Shown: piece by piece, positions 18,201-26,123 of the stretch
Numbering within the stretch: the first letter of the stretch is position 1
How the letters are laid out: each line of letters begins with the position of its first letter
Assembly: GCA_963675425.1 (NCBI GenBank)
Contig: OY776214.1
Span: 2,294,001 to 2,358,000, forward strand
Direction: 5' to 3'
Origin: Sporobacter sp963675425
GTDB lineage: Bacteria; Bacillota; Clostridia; Oscillospirales; Oscillospiraceae
Length of the DNA: 64,000 bases
Notes under the pieces: model-generated
Databases searched by the model: none
What the model was told of the DNA's origin: nothing
The model's input: the letters and a program-made list of their open reading frames with translations, nothing else
Translations under genes and position numbers: made by a program

Positions 18201-19078
18201 AGGCAAGCGGCGATCTTGAAATTGCCGTCTCGGCTGTAGACCCCTCAACACTGTCCGAGGACGCGCGGGAACTGGTCGGTACAAGGCCGGTCTATGATTT
18301 CTCGATCACCAGCGGCAGCACGGTGATCTCCGATTTTGGCGGCGGCACGGTGACGGTCGGCCTGCCGTATACGCCGGCGGACGGGGAGGACCCGGATAAT
18401 ATTGTGGTTTATTATATTTCGGACAGCGGAGAACCTGTCGCCGTTCCCAACTGCATCTATGATGCGAAGACCGGGACAGTTACATTCACGACGACCCATT
18501 TTTCGGTTTACGCCGTGGGATACAACGACGTGAGCTTTTCAGACGTCTCCGGCTGGTATGAGGAATGTGTGGATTTCGTTGCCGCGCGCGGGATCATGAA
18601 CGGCGTCGGTGCAGATTGGTTTGACCCGGACGGTACCATGACGCGGGCGATGTTCGTGACAATACTCCACCGTCTCAGCGGCGAAACGGGGAGCTATACA
18701 AACGCCTTTTCAGACGTTCCGGCGGGCGCGTATTACGAAAACGCGGCCGCGTGGGCAGCTGAAACCGGCATTGCGGGCGGCGTTGGAAACGGTCTGTTTA
18801 ACCCGAACGCGGAGATTGCCCGTGAACAGCTTGCCGTCATGCTGTACCGCTACGCGCAGCACATGGGTTATGACGTCTCCGTCGGGGAAGAGACGAATAT
18901 CCTGTCCTATAGCGACGCGCTGACGATATCGGATTACGCTTATTCCGCCCTGCAATGGGCCTGCGGCGCGGGAATCATGGACGGCGATGACGGCGGCAAC
19001 CTGAACCCCCATAGTTCTGCCGCCCGCGCCCAGGCCGCGGCCATGCTGCAAAGGTTCATTCTAAATACAATCAGTTAA
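15203..19078 (+). CDS. SLH-domain surface protein with glycine-rich beta-helix repeats
   Basis: 1291 aa from the ATG at 15203 (GGAGG 8 nt upstream). A signal peptide (VKRILSTLMCAALMLALL, cleaved near AAQA) is followed by about 300 residues of repeats with the core GGAGIGG and strand units such as VNISGGTVEA, predicted to form a right-handed beta-helix. A linker module (about 355-420, ending KLYLYLPEG) comes next, a second repeat block (about 530-690) and a second copy of the linker module. A Big_5-like Ig domain (VVPTVSAVTPTGTGAALSG) and a GGGGGTSGS spacer lead to a beta-rich region. Three SLH domains at the C-terminus (FSDVSGWYEE, FSDVPAGAYYEN, YSDALTISDYAY) should bind cell-wall polymer. 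Likely a surface adhesin or S-layer-associated protein. Confidence 0.92.
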   Translation: MRVKRILSTLMCAALMLALLPVAAQADTRYSYIDEAGVPASIDASSVIVISADTDLSSGTLGSTGTTWYILTGSGITHTGTLTIVGDVRLILADGASLMVTGGTAAAGVNVTGANSLTVYGQVLGTGALVATGGGAGIGSGGGAGIGGGFYGNCGTIYIYGGTVTATGGGAGIGSGGGAGIGGGFNGAGGRIYITGGSVKATGGGGSGLAGGAGIGGSDSVMINISGGMVEANGIDGGAGIGSCSPYNADSTVNISGGMVKANAAGGGAGIGGAAGFASGNGGSGGTVNISGGTVEATATDGGAGIGGAAAISGGSGGNGGSVYISGGSVKVTGSAVAIGAGAGGADNGTLMNKPAADGGVNVYLTIVTFKDGTGAALNGASITALVSSLGYSYGVTGMKTDANGKLYLYLPEGAVDLELGDAANGYAASATVNTSGTAAVTANDLSSTSVKLTRPWTYNLTQSNSAATTNTITVNGGSQTAPVNITLDGVDIDRSIAGGCAFELQGTSVVSLTLSGNNNLTSGTNNAGLQVPENAILSITGGSTDTLTATGAILGAGIGSKDNGGNCGAVTINGGTIIASSGGGAGIGSGGGGIRGDGGTVTITGGAVRANSFNGAGIGCGDNINTGNGGSVTISGGTLEVSSNNGAGIGGSVNSSGATVTITGGSVHATSTNGMAIGCGSSGADSGTLTNGSGADVYLTTVTLDGVSAVTAVSALTTGLEYAYGTNDMKTDASGKLYLYLPDDSVTYGAQTAAQGYSGNVETKTDPTFSLGTLSADSVVPTVSAVTPTGTGAALSGSIAITFSEPMNTTAGAVSLDSGGTTLSAGTWSGGNTIYTAPYSGLSYSTDYTVAISGFKDAAGNVMAADTGHSFKTGAAPVGGGGGTSGSNTQNQPVISVDRGTATVTVKAVLNGDGTLDAALTGAAIADALQKAAASAGENGTVVLELVIEGSASAFGMTLKLPAGALGSMSGGAVDMLTLKTPLGTFSFNAETLAQIARQASGDLEIAVSAVDPSTLSEDARELVGTRPVYDFSITSGSTVISDFGGGTVTVGLPYTPADGEDPDNIVVYYISDSGEPVAVPNCIYDAKTGTVTFTTTHFSVYAVGYNDVSFSDVSGWYEECVDFVAARGIMNGVGADWFDPDGTMTRAMFVTILHRLSGETGSYTNAFSDVPAGAYYENAAAWAAETGIAGGVGNGLFNPNAEIAREQLAVMLYRYAQHMGYDVSVGEETNILSYSDALTISDYAYSALQWACGAGIMDGDDGGNLNPHSSAARAQAAAMLQRFILNTIS
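15593..15757 (+). repeat. 105-bp tandem duplication inside the surface protein gene
   Basis: The 60-bp units at 15593-15652 and 15698-15757 differ at one position and are offset by 105 bp (35 codons), so the reading frame is kept. This is the most recent of many GGC-rich repeat expansions between 15590 and 17250 and marks a site of likely length variation. Confidence 0.8.
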
Positions 19079-19161
19079 TAGCAATATTCCGTTTACACAG
19101 GGAGGGCGTGTGTCAGGATATAACCGACTCAGTAAACGGATAAGAAAATCAAATATAGCGG

Positions 19162-19237
19162 AAAGCCAGCACAAAATGTGACTGGCTTTTTCGACAATAT
19201 GAAGCGCGCCGCGACGTGAAATGCGGCGCGCTTGTTT
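19162..19237 (+). terminator. Two tandem hairpins downstream of the surface protein gene
   Basis: AAAGCCAG pairs with CTGGCTTT followed by TTCG (19162-19192); AAGCGCGCCGC pairs with GCGGCGCGCTT followed by GTTTC (19202-19237). A weaker pairing CCGTTTAC/GTAAACGG lies at about 19089-19139. The first has the better T-run. Confidence 0.65.
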
Positions 19238-19320
19238 CTGGAACGTCGTTGCTGTGAAATGTTATTCGGGAGCTATATTTGTGCCCCATATCATGATGCC
19301 GACTGCGCTTTTTTGTATAA

Positions 19321-19419
19321 ATGAGAAAGACATTATCCTTGGTATTGGCTTTGATTTTTACTTTATTGGCCTGTAGTGAAAAAGTTGACAAAACCGGAGA
19401 AAACGCAGCCGGTACATAA
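19321..19419 (+). pseudogene. Lipoprotein signal-peptide fragment
   Basis: An ATG-initiated frame of 32 codons reads as a textbook lipoprotein leader (MRKTLSLVLALIFTLLACSE, lipobox LLAC) and stops after 12 more residues. No ribosome binding site is visible. It is most simply the surviving 5' end of a lost lipoprotein gene; a genuine tiny lipoprotein cannot be excluded. The rest of 19238-19560 shows no coding signal. Confidence 0.4.
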
Positions 19420-19560
19420 AATGCAGATCAAACTCGCTGATAGCCGTGCATATTAAGATGCATACTTAAAAGCCCCCTAAAAGTCGTACAGTATAAAATG
19501 CACTTGCATGACATTCCGGTTGTCTCAAGAAGGCCGTTATACAGAGTAATCAATGTACGG

Positions 19561-19589
19561 TTGACAAGACTCTGTGCAAGTGATAATGT
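19561..19589 (+). promoter_or_regulatory. Promoter of the NTF2-like gene
   Basis: TTGACA and TAATGT are separated by exactly 17 bp, 42 bp upstream of the GTG at 19632. Confidence 0.65.
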
Positions 19590-19631
19590 GGATAAAAATA
19601 CCATAACGAATATTAGGTGGGTGATCATAAG

Positions 19632-20081
19632 GTGGAAAGCAAAATCTTCTTGGAGCATAGAGAGACTGACACTCCGAATATCCGACTTGTTAAGGCGCTT
19701 TATGAGGCAATAAGTGAAGGCGATGAAGAACACATTGCTGCAACCATAAGGATACTGAGCGACCAGCCTGTATGGAATGTTTGTCCGGGCTGCGTTGAGG
19801 GCAGAGTTTATTCAGGATTGAGTGAAATATTTGGCGATTTTTACAGCACAATAGGGGCAAAATACTTCAACTACACACTAAGAGCCGAGGCGGAAGTTTT
19901 TATTGACGGCGGAGACATAGTCACAGTGTTAGGTTTTTACAGTTTTAAGGTAAAGAGGGATGGTTCGATCAGTCGCGTCAGATTCTCACATACTTGGAAA
20001 ATGACTCCGGATAACCGTATCGGTGGCGTATGGCAGGTTTGTGATTCGTATGAAATGCGTAAGGAACTAGGACTTGTTTAA
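19632..20081 (+). CDS. NTF2/SnoaL-like protein
   Basis: 149 aa from a GTG at 19632 (AGGTGG 11 nt upstream; another GTG at 19617 adds five residues). It shows the N-terminal helix pattern NIRLVKALYEAISEGDEEHI, then a conserved aromatic core and curved sheet (VYSGLSEIFGDFYSTIG, VTVLGFYSFKVKRDG, VRFSHTWKM), the cone-shaped fold of SnoaL-like proteins. Members are small-molecule isomerases, hydrolases or binding proteins; the role here is unknown. Monocistronic with its own promoter and terminator. Confidence 0.7.
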   Translation: MESKIFLEHRETDTPNIRLVKALYEAISEGDEEHIAATIRILSDQPVWNVCPGCVEGRVYSGLSEIFGDFYSTIGAKYFNYTLRAEAEVFIDGGDIVTVLGFYSFKVKRDGSISRVRFSHTWKMTPDNRIGGVWQVCDSYEMRKELGLV

Positions 20082-20109
20082 AAGATGAGATAAGAAAGAA
20101 AATGTAACT

Positions 20110-20145
20110 AACAGTGCGAGGACAATCGTTTCCCGCACTGTTTTT
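20110..20145 (+). terminator. Terminator of the NTF2-like gene
   Basis: AACAGTGCG pairs with CGCACTGTT across a 15-nt loop, followed by a run of T, 29 bp after the stop codon. Confidence 0.75.
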
Positions 20146-20387
20146 GCATTTGGAGGTAGCGTAACGTGCATATGCTATTCATCCTGGTCCCGTTGCTGAC
20201 GGAAACGCAGAGAACGCCTGCTGGCAGATCTTTGCGCTTGTTTCTGATAATGCACAAACCTTTTTTCATCATGCTTTTATCTCCCTTCCTTTCTGTAGTG
20301 TTAATAACGTTATAAATTATAGAGTTATCAGAAAGTTTAAGTTAACATTAACATCACATAAACTAATGGTATAAGGTGGTGTTAAAC

Positions 20388-20729
20388 TTGAAAGAAAAAA
20401 AGGATATCAATATTAACATCGGCAATCGGATAAAAAAAGCCAGAGAAACATCCGGGTTGACCCAAGACAGGTTCGCGGAACTGATTGGTATGGGGACAAA
20501 GAATGTATCCGCAATAGAACGTGGAGCTGTAGGCGTCTCCCTGTCGTCCTTACAAAGAATCTGCCGGGTATTATCTGTCTCAAGCGACGATCTTCTGTTT
20601 GACAATGTAGCCAAAAACGAGATGCAGGCGTTAGCTTCACGGCTCGGGCGCCTGTCCCCGGAAGAATTCAGCATTACAAGTGATATTCTGAATAAGCTTC
20701 TTGAAGCATTCGCCATTGCCAACAAATAG
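20388..20729 (+). CDS. XRE-family transcriptional regulator
   Basis: 113 aa from a TTG at 20388, preferred because AGGTGG lies 7 nt upstream; GTG codons at 20376 and 20379 are alternatives. Residues 10-65 form a Cro/CI-type HTH (IGNRIKKARETSGLTQDRFA, TKNVSAIERGAVGVSLSSL). The C-terminal 40 residues are helical and probably dimerise. The upstream 100 bp is AT-rich and contains the dyad GTTAACATTAAC near 20340 and a nearby TAACGTTAT, plausible autoregulatory operators. Targets unknown. Confidence 0.85.
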   Translation: MKEKKDININIGNRIKKARETSGLTQDRFAELIGMGTKNVSAIERGAVGVSLSSLQRICRVLSVSSDDLLFDNVAKNEMQALASRLGRLSPEEFSITSDILNKLLEAFAIANK

Positions 20730-20849
20730 GTCCCTGCTTGACTAATAAGCGGCCTACGTTATAGTTTATGGATAAATTCGTCTGTGCCATATCTAATTTG
20801 TCGGGACGCTGATCACACCGATTGAATAAAACGATAGGGAGGACTTACG

Positions 20850-21755
20850 TTGGACATTCGCCAACTGAAATATTTCACGGAGATTTATAGATATCGTAAT
20901 TTTTCGAACGCCGCTGAAGCCTGTTTCATCACGCCTCAGGGGATCAGTATGGCGATTCTCCGGCTCGAGGAGGAACTGGCGTGCAAGCTTTTTACGCGGA
21001 CGGCAAAAGGGCTCAAACCGACCCCACATGGTGAATACCTGTACCCCCGTGCCCAGCAGATTTTGACGCTCATGGATGAGTGCGACACCTATTTTAAAAA
21101 AGGTGTCGGCAAAGAAGTTTTTTTGCCGGTTATGTTCGCGCTTGGCACCATTGAAGAGTTTGCCGGTATACCAATAGCCCGATTTAAGGAGCAGTATCCC
21201 AATATTCACCTTGACATTCAGGAGACCTATGACGTTATTTGCGATGCCTCTGTAGAGAATATGGCGGTTGAAATAGCGCTGACGGTAGGACCTGTTGATG
21301 AGAGCAAATTTAGTAAAATTCTGCTTTTCTCCTCGCAGCATGCACTTATCGTACACAAGGATCATCCTTATGCGGATCGCAAATCCATTTCGGTGCAAGA
21401 TCTTATAAATGTGCCTGTGGCTGTGATGCGGGATACAACTAAAACTTTTCGTGTTTTTCGGGACGCCTGCCAAAAGGTCGGATTCGAACCGAGGGTGAGT
21501 GTCTTTGCCGACAATATACTTTTAGTTTATTATCTGGCTGAGATGAATCAAGCTGTTGGTATCTCGGCGATTCCCCTTGCAAAACGCCTGGCGCGGCCCA
21601 ATCTCCGGATGATTCCTTTTAGCGATCCGGTTTTTGAATGGAATATCTATCTGATCAAATTGAAAAACGCGAAACTGTCGACGGAAGCCAGAGAATTTGA
21701 AAACGTTCTCTTTCAATACCGCAAAGAAATGATGCCATACATGCATGACCGATGA
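20850..21755 (+). CDS. LysR-family transcriptional regulator
   Basis: 301 aa with a TTG start preceded by GGGAGGA at ideal spacing. The N-terminal winged HTH (DIRQLKYFTEIYRYRNFSNA, FITPQGISMAILRLEEELA) is followed by a two-lobed effector-binding domain (residues 90-295). It lies 131 bp upstream of, and in line with, the glycyl radical enzyme gene, so it probably controls that gene in response to the substrate or product. This is inference from position only. Confidence 0.92.
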   Translation: MDIRQLKYFTEIYRYRNFSNAAEACFITPQGISMAILRLEEELACKLFTRTAKGLKPTPHGEYLYPRAQQILTLMDECDTYFKKGVGKEVFLPVMFALGTIEEFAGIPIARFKEQYPNIHLDIQETYDVICDASVENMAVEIALTVGPVDESKFSKILLFSSQHALIVHKDHPYADRKSISVQDLINVPVAVMRDTTKTFRVFRDACQKVGFEPRVSVFADNILLVYYLAEMNQAVGISAIPLAKRLARPNLRMIPFSDPVFEWNIYLIKLKNAKLSTEAREFENVLFQYRKEMMPYMHDR

Positions 21756-21803
21756 AGGGGCCGCGCGTTTAAACATCCACTTACACCAGCTGATAAAGCG
21801 TGA

Positions 21804-21833
21804 TTACCCATTAGGCATCAGCTATGTTATACT
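21804..21833 (+). promoter_or_regulatory. Candidate promoter of the glycyl radical enzyme operon
   Basis: TTACCC and TATACT are separated by 18 bp, 53 bp upstream of the start codon. The -10 is good and the -35 weak, as expected for LysR-activated promoters. Confidence 0.4.
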
Positions 21834-21886
21834 TATACTAAAATATTAAAGCATCCATCCGTCCTGTCTGCCAAAGGAGGTATCAC

Positions 21887-24493
21887 ATGGAAAACACATC
21901 GAACGCCGCGAAACTGACCAGTGACGACAATGTCCGGCAAAACCGAGACACGTATAAAAACGCAAACCGGGTCGATGCGCACCCGCAGGCCGTCGAGCCC
22001 TTTGACAAGGAGTGGGGCGTCGGCATCTCCGGCAACACGCCGGACCCGTCTCCCTTTAAGCGGATTAACGACATTCTCGCCATTACGCAAAAAACGACGA
22101 ACGGCTTCGTCTCGCCCGACCGGGCCGAGCTTGTCACCGAGGCGTATAAAGCCCATCCCGGTGAGCCGCAGCTTTTAAAATGCGCTTACGGGATCGCAAA
22201 CGTCCTGGACAACACGCCGATCTATATTTTCCCCCACGAGCTCATCGTCGGCTGCCTCGGCTGCGATAAAAAAGGAGCGCCGGTGCATCCGGAGTTCGGC
22301 CTCAACTGGGTCGTTGATGAGATGCGTGACGGGCTGATGGGTTACAGCGAGGAGCGCACGCACGATTATTTCAGCTACACGCAGGATACGCAGGACCGTC
22401 TGGAGGCCCTGCGGGATTTCTGGGACGGCAACACGGTGGAGGACATGACGACCGCCCTGTGTGATGATGAGGTGCTAAAAGGCTCCCACGCTGGCAAGGG
22501 CATCTTCTTTGCCGACGCGTATATCTTCTGCGGCGCGGGCCATCTGGGGCTTGATTACGAGCGTCTGTTCCGCCTCGGCTTCGGCGGTATACGCGACCTG
22601 ATCCTGCAGCAGCTGGACGCGCTGACGATCGCCGATCCCGGGGATATCCAAAAGCGCACGTTTTTAAAGTCTGCGCTGATCACGGCCGAGGCCTCTATCC
22701 GGCATATCAATCGTTATGCGGATTTAGCGGAAACGATGGCAAACGCTATGCCGGATGAAACACGCAAAGCCGAGCTGTCCAAAATGGCGGGAAACTGCCG
22801 GCGGATTTCGGAAAACCCGCCGCGGACCTTTTGGGAGGCCATCCAGCTGGTGAATCTGGCCAACACGATGATCCATATCGAAAACAACGGCCATTCTGTT
22901 TCCTACGGCCGGTTTGACCAGTATATGTATCCGTTTTTCAAGCATGATCTCGAAACGGGCGAGGCCACTCGCGAATTCATGCAGGAGCTGATCGAGAATT
23001 TCTATATCAAGATATGGGACCTCAACAAGCTCAGAAATCACATTTTAATCAAAACCTTTGGCAACGGCGGCATCGGCGGCCCGGCGCTCACCGTGGGCGG
23101 TATCAAAAAAGACGGAGGCGACGGCACCAACGAGCTGACCTTCATGGTGCTTGACGCCCACGCCCACGTACGCATTCCCGCGCCGTGGCTGGCCGTGCGG
23201 CTGCACGCCAACACGCCCTGGGAGCTGAAGGTCAAGACGGCCAATCTTATCCGCATGGGCACCGGCGAACCGAAGATATTCAACGACGATGTCGCCATCC
23301 CCAGCATGCTCACCTCCAATGTCGATCTGTTCGATGCCCGGGATTATCAGGTCGTCGGCTGCGTGGAGCCCGACGTTTCCGGCAAATCCTACGGCTGGAA
23401 GGACTGCGGCCATATGAACATTGCACGCGTTTTGGAGCTGGCGATCAACGACGGACGCTGCTTCAACTGCTCGGATCAGTGCCCGCGCTGGGAAAAATGC
23501 GCCGGTATCGGCGGGCAATTGGGCCTTAAAACCGGCAGCCTTGCCGACTTTACGTCCTTTGAGCAGGTGCTTGAGGCGTATGACAAGCAGATGGAATACT
23601 GGTGCGACCGGCAGGTGGCGCTGTTAAATGCCGTGGATCTGGCGCATCAGGCGCTGCGCCCGCTGCCGTACCTGTCCATCCTTATGGACGGCTGCATAGA
23701 GAACGGGAAAGACGTGACGATGGGCGGCACGAAATACAACTTTACCGGTCCTCAGGGCGTTGGCATCGGCACGGCAGGCGACGGGCTGGCGACCATCAAG
23801 CAGCTTGTGTTTGATGAAAAGCGCATCACGGGCCGAGAACTCCTTGACGCCGCCATCGCCAACTGGGAAGGGCACGAGGCCCTGTACGCCTACGTCAACT
23901 CCGACCGGGTCCACCACTACGGCAACGACGACGATTATGCCGACCGGCTCACGAAATTCGCCATGGATACCTGGTGCAAGCATATCGAGCACCGACCCAA
24001 CGCCCACGGCGGCTTCTTCCAGCCCGGCGCGTACTCCGTCACCGTCAATGTCGCCCACGGGCAGAACCAGTGGGCTTCCGTCGAGGGCCGCAAAGCCTTT
24101 GAGCCGGTTTCGGACTGCATGGGGGCCGTCCATACGAAATGCTGTTCCCATGATATCAAGGGGCCCATCGCCATCTGTAAGTCTGTGACGAAGCTGGACC
24201 ATGCACGCGCCACCAACGGCACGCTGCTGAACTGGAAGTTCTCGCCCTCCACGCTGGTCGGCGAGACCGGGCGCGACAATTTCATCGCGCTCATGGACGA
24301 GTACGTCCACCGTAAGGGCATGCACAGCCAGTTCACCGTGGCCAATCGGGAGACGCTTGTGGCCGCGCAGAAAGACCCGGACGAATACCGGGACCTGCTC
24401 GTCCGCGTCGCCGGGTACAGCGCGTACTTCGTAGAGCTCAACAAGGCCCTGCAAGACGATATTATCGGCCGTACGGAATTATCGTTCGATTAA
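21887..24493 (+). CDS. Glycyl radical enzyme, diol dehydratase/choline lyase-like clade, substrate unknown
   Basis: 868 aa, normal length, with an AAAGGAGG site. The C-terminal glycyl radical loop is RVAGYSAYF with Gly843; the thiyl cysteine is Cys492 in VVGCVEPDVSGK, with Glu494 as the probable general base. GCVEP followed by GK is shared with glycerol/propanediol dehydratase, choline TMA-lyase and isethionate lyase rather than with PFL or benzylsuccinate synthase. Where those enzymes have HDAAFFN this one has KDCGHMN. Directly after it is an insert with Cys525, Cys528, Cys532 and Cys538 (CFNCSDQCPRWEKC), which I do not know from described members. It likely performs an anaerobic radical elimination or C-X cleavage. 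The activase is encoded downstream. Confidence 0.9.
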   Translation: MENTSNAAKLTSDDNVRQNRDTYKNANRVDAHPQAVEPFDKEWGVGISGNTPDPSPFKRINDILAITQKTTNGFVSPDRAELVTEAYKAHPGEPQLLKCAYGIANVLDNTPIYIFPHELIVGCLGCDKKGAPVHPEFGLNWVVDEMRDGLMGYSEERTHDYFSYTQDTQDRLEALRDFWDGNTVEDMTTALCDDEVLKGSHAGKGIFFADAYIFCGAGHLGLDYERLFRLGFGGIRDLILQQLDALTIADPGDIQKRTFLKSALITAEASIRHINRYADLAETMANAMPDETRKAELSKMAGNCRRISENPPRTFWEAIQLVNLANTMIHIENNGHSVSYGRFDQYMYPFFKHDLETGEATREFMQELIENFYIKIWDLNKLRNHILIKTFGNGGIGGPALTVGGIKKDGGDGTNELTFMVLDAHAHVRIPAPWLAVRLHANTPWELKVKTANLIRMGTGEPKIFNDDVAIPSMLTSNVDLFDARDYQVVGCVEPDVSGKSYGWKDCGHMNIARVLELAINDGRCFNCSDQCPRWEKCAGIGGQLGLKTGSLADFTSFEQVLEAYDKQMEYWCDRQVALLNAVDLAHQALRPLPYLSILMDGCIENGKDVTMGGTKYNFTGPQGVGIGTAGDGLATIKQLVFDEKRITGRELLDAAIANWEGHEALYAYVNSDRVHHYGNDDDYADRLTKFAMDTWCKHIEHRPNAHGGFFQPGAYSVTVNVAHGQNQWASVEGRKAFEPVSDCMGAVHTKCCSHDIKGPIAICKSVTKLDHARATNGTLLNWKFSPSTLVGETGRDNFIALMDEYVHRKGMHSQFTVANRETLVAAQKDPDEYRDLLVRVAGYSAYFVELNKALQDDIIGRTELSFD

Positions 24494-24496
24494 AAA

Positions 24497-24516
24497 GGGG
24501 CGGCTTATGCCGCCCT
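24497..24516 (+). terminator. Terminator-like hairpin, first of two identical 20-bp copies
   Basis: GGGGCGGCTTATGCCGCCCT folds as GGGCGGC-ttat-GCCGCCC just after the glycyl radical enzyme stop. The same 20 bases recur at 24739-24758, on the other side of the structured repeat. Confidence 0.6.
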
Positions 24517-24738
24517 CAGACTGTCGAAAAAAGCCACGGATGCGGCTTTTTCGACAAATAAAGGGTTCTCGCGCTGAGGCGCTCGCAAAGTAATGCTTTT
24601 CGGAAGTGAATGCCTCAAAGCATTGAAATTAAACCATTTTCGCCGATGAGACCAGACAACTCGCCGTCATCGCCGAAAATTAAATCGCACGGCGATTGGA
24701 CGCACAAAAGAAGGACAAAAGACTTTTTCGACAAGCTG
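24517..24738 (-). repeat. Structured dispersed repeat, copy 2, flanked by 20-bp direct repeats
   Basis: Read on the minus strand, 24734-24519 aligns along its length with 12134-12347 and keeps all five stem-loops. The ends are imperfect inverted repeats: CAGACTGTCGAAAAA on the left and CAGCTTGTCGAAAAA when the right end is read inward. Identical 20-bp sequences flank it at 24497-24516 and 24739-24758. Terminal inverted repeats plus flanking direct repeats suggest a small non-autonomous mobile element, but the direct repeat is itself a hairpin and longer than normal target duplications. Confidence 0.75.
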
Positions 24739-24758
24739 GGGGCGGCTTATGCCGCCCT
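24739..24758 (+). repeat. Second copy of the 20-bp hairpin flanking the structured repeat
   Basis: Identical to 24497-24516. The following 185 bp up to the activase start hold no reading frame; a GGCC-rich imperfect pairing near 24868-24895 could be a leader structure but matches nothing I know. Confidence 0.6.
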
Positions 24759-24943
24759 GATTTCATATCCCGCTCTCTGCCCAATTAAGGTATAGGGCTT
24801 CAGTTCTGCCAAGCCTGACATGGGTAACAGATTGTTCGGAGACATGGATCACAGTTTAAAGTGTTTCCGGCCTTGGGCTCAAGCTTGGCCTGGGCAATCC
24901 TATATCAACAGGGTAGGGGACCGGTATAAACGGAGGTTGCCTC

Positions 24944-25933
24944 TTGCTGTACAGAAACGCCGCCGGCGAGCCGTGCGCGCTCGTCAGCAATATTCAGAAA
25001 TATACGATCCACGACGGTCCGGGCATCCGCACGGAGATTTTCTTCAAAGGATGTCCGCTTCGCTGCCTGTGGTGCTCCAATCCCGAAACGCTCGATACGA
25101 AGCCGCGTATTGGCGTTTATCCGACAAAGTGCCTGACGCTTACAAAATGCGGTGCATGCGTTAAAGCCTGTCCGGGAAATGGCACGCCGCTTGAATTTGA
25201 AAACGGTGTTTTAAAGGCTGCAAATATGACCGATGCCTGCAAGGGCTGTTTCAAATGTACCGACGTCTGTCCGCCCCGGGCGCTCAAGCAGTGGGGCGAG
25301 TGGATGAGCCTTCCTGAGCTGATGAAAGTCATTGCCGAGGACCGGAGCTTTTATCAGAAGACGGGCGGCGGCGTTACGCTCAGCGGCGGGGAAGTGCTTC
25401 TGCAATGGGAAATCGCGGCGATGCTGCTGGAGGAATGCCATAAAGAGCATATCAATACATGTGTCGAGTCGGCTCTTTGTTGCCCGCCGGAGCACATGGA
25501 AACCGTCTGGCAGCATACGGACCTTGTCATTACCGATATTAAGCATATGGACCCGCTGAAACACCGGGAATACACCGGTGTTGACAACAAGCTGATCCTT
25601 GAAAATATCAAACGCACCGTTGAGCTCGGCAAGAAGCTCGTGATCCGGACGCCCGTCGTCGCGGGGTATAACGATGATCTGGAAAACATACGCGCCACCG
25701 GCGCGTTTATCCGGGATGAGCTGGGTGGCAAAATCGTCCAGTATCAGCTTCTGCCTTATCGCAGGCTGGGCATGGAAAAATATGATTCACTCAACCTGCC
25801 ATACCCGATGGGGGATTACGTAATGCCCGAGCGCGCCGTCTGGGAAGAGAATCTTCTGAAACTGACCGACATCCTCGTCTCGGAGTATGGCCTACCCGCC
25901 GTCGCTGGCTCCGGCAGCAAGCTGGAATTTTGA
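24944..25933 (+). CDS. Glycyl radical enzyme activating enzyme (radical SAM)
   Basis: 329 aa with a TTG start (GGAGG 7 nt upstream). Cys37, Cys41 and Cys44 in KGCPLRCLWCSNPE bind the SAM-cleaving 4Fe-4S cluster. An insert at about 60-115 carries two ferredoxin-like cysteine groups (CGACVKACPGNG and CKGCFKCTDVCPP), which is typical of activases for dehydratases, decarboxylases and benzylsuccinate synthase but not PFL. SGGEVLLQ is the SAM-binding GGE motif. It abstracts hydrogen from Gly843 of the upstream enzyme. Its gene is separated from that enzyme by the structured repeat, which may lower its expression relative to the catalytic subunit. Confidence 0.94.
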   Translation: MLYRNAAGEPCALVSNIQKYTIHDGPGIRTEIFFKGCPLRCLWCSNPETLDTKPRIGVYPTKCLTLTKCGACVKACPGNGTPLEFENGVLKAANMTDACKGCFKCTDVCPPRALKQWGEWMSLPELMKVIAEDRSFYQKTGGGVTLSGGEVLLQWEIAAMLLEECHKEHINTCVESALCCPPEHMETVWQHTDLVITDIKHMDPLKHREYTGVDNKLILENIKRTVELGKKLVIRTPVVAGYNDDLENIRATGAFIRDELGGKIVQYQLLPYRRLGMEKYDSLNLPYPMGDYVMPERAVWEENLLKLTDILVSEYGLPAVAGSGSKLEF

Positions 25934-25986
25934 ATATGTAAAATACCCATCTTTATCTGAAGCGCAGTGATCTGAGATGTAGAGAC

Positions 25987-26081
25987 TTTTGGCTAAAGCC
26001 AAAAATGAAGGTCTTTCACACATATATTTATGATAAAAACGGCCGCTATCTCTTGTATAAAGTGATTGCGGCCGTTTTTTT
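25987..26081 (+). terminator. Terminator after the activase gene
   Basis: AAAACGGCCGC pairs with GCGGCCGTTTT across 21 nt and runs into TTTTTTT (26036-26081). A smaller hairpin TTTTGGCT-aa-AGCCAAAA precedes it at 25987-26004. Confidence 0.8.
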
Positions 26082-26123
26082 ATTACGTTGTCTGCAGTCG
26101 GAGGTTATTTCTATATTACGCAG

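Noticed and set aside
20108..20272. A 54-codon minus-strand frame with GGGAG upstream
   Set aside because: Composition is not protein-like and it runs through the terminator of the NTF2-like gene; kept out for lack of any supporting feature.
23624..24454. A 276-codon minus-strand frame inside the glycyl radical enzyme gene
   Set aside because: The plus-strand enzyme carries the glycyl radical motif in this interval; the opposite frame shows only valine/glycine-rich shadow sequence.
24759..24943. A riboswitch upstream of the activase
   Set aside because: Some imperfect pairing is visible, but no conserved core of a known riboswitch class could be recognised.
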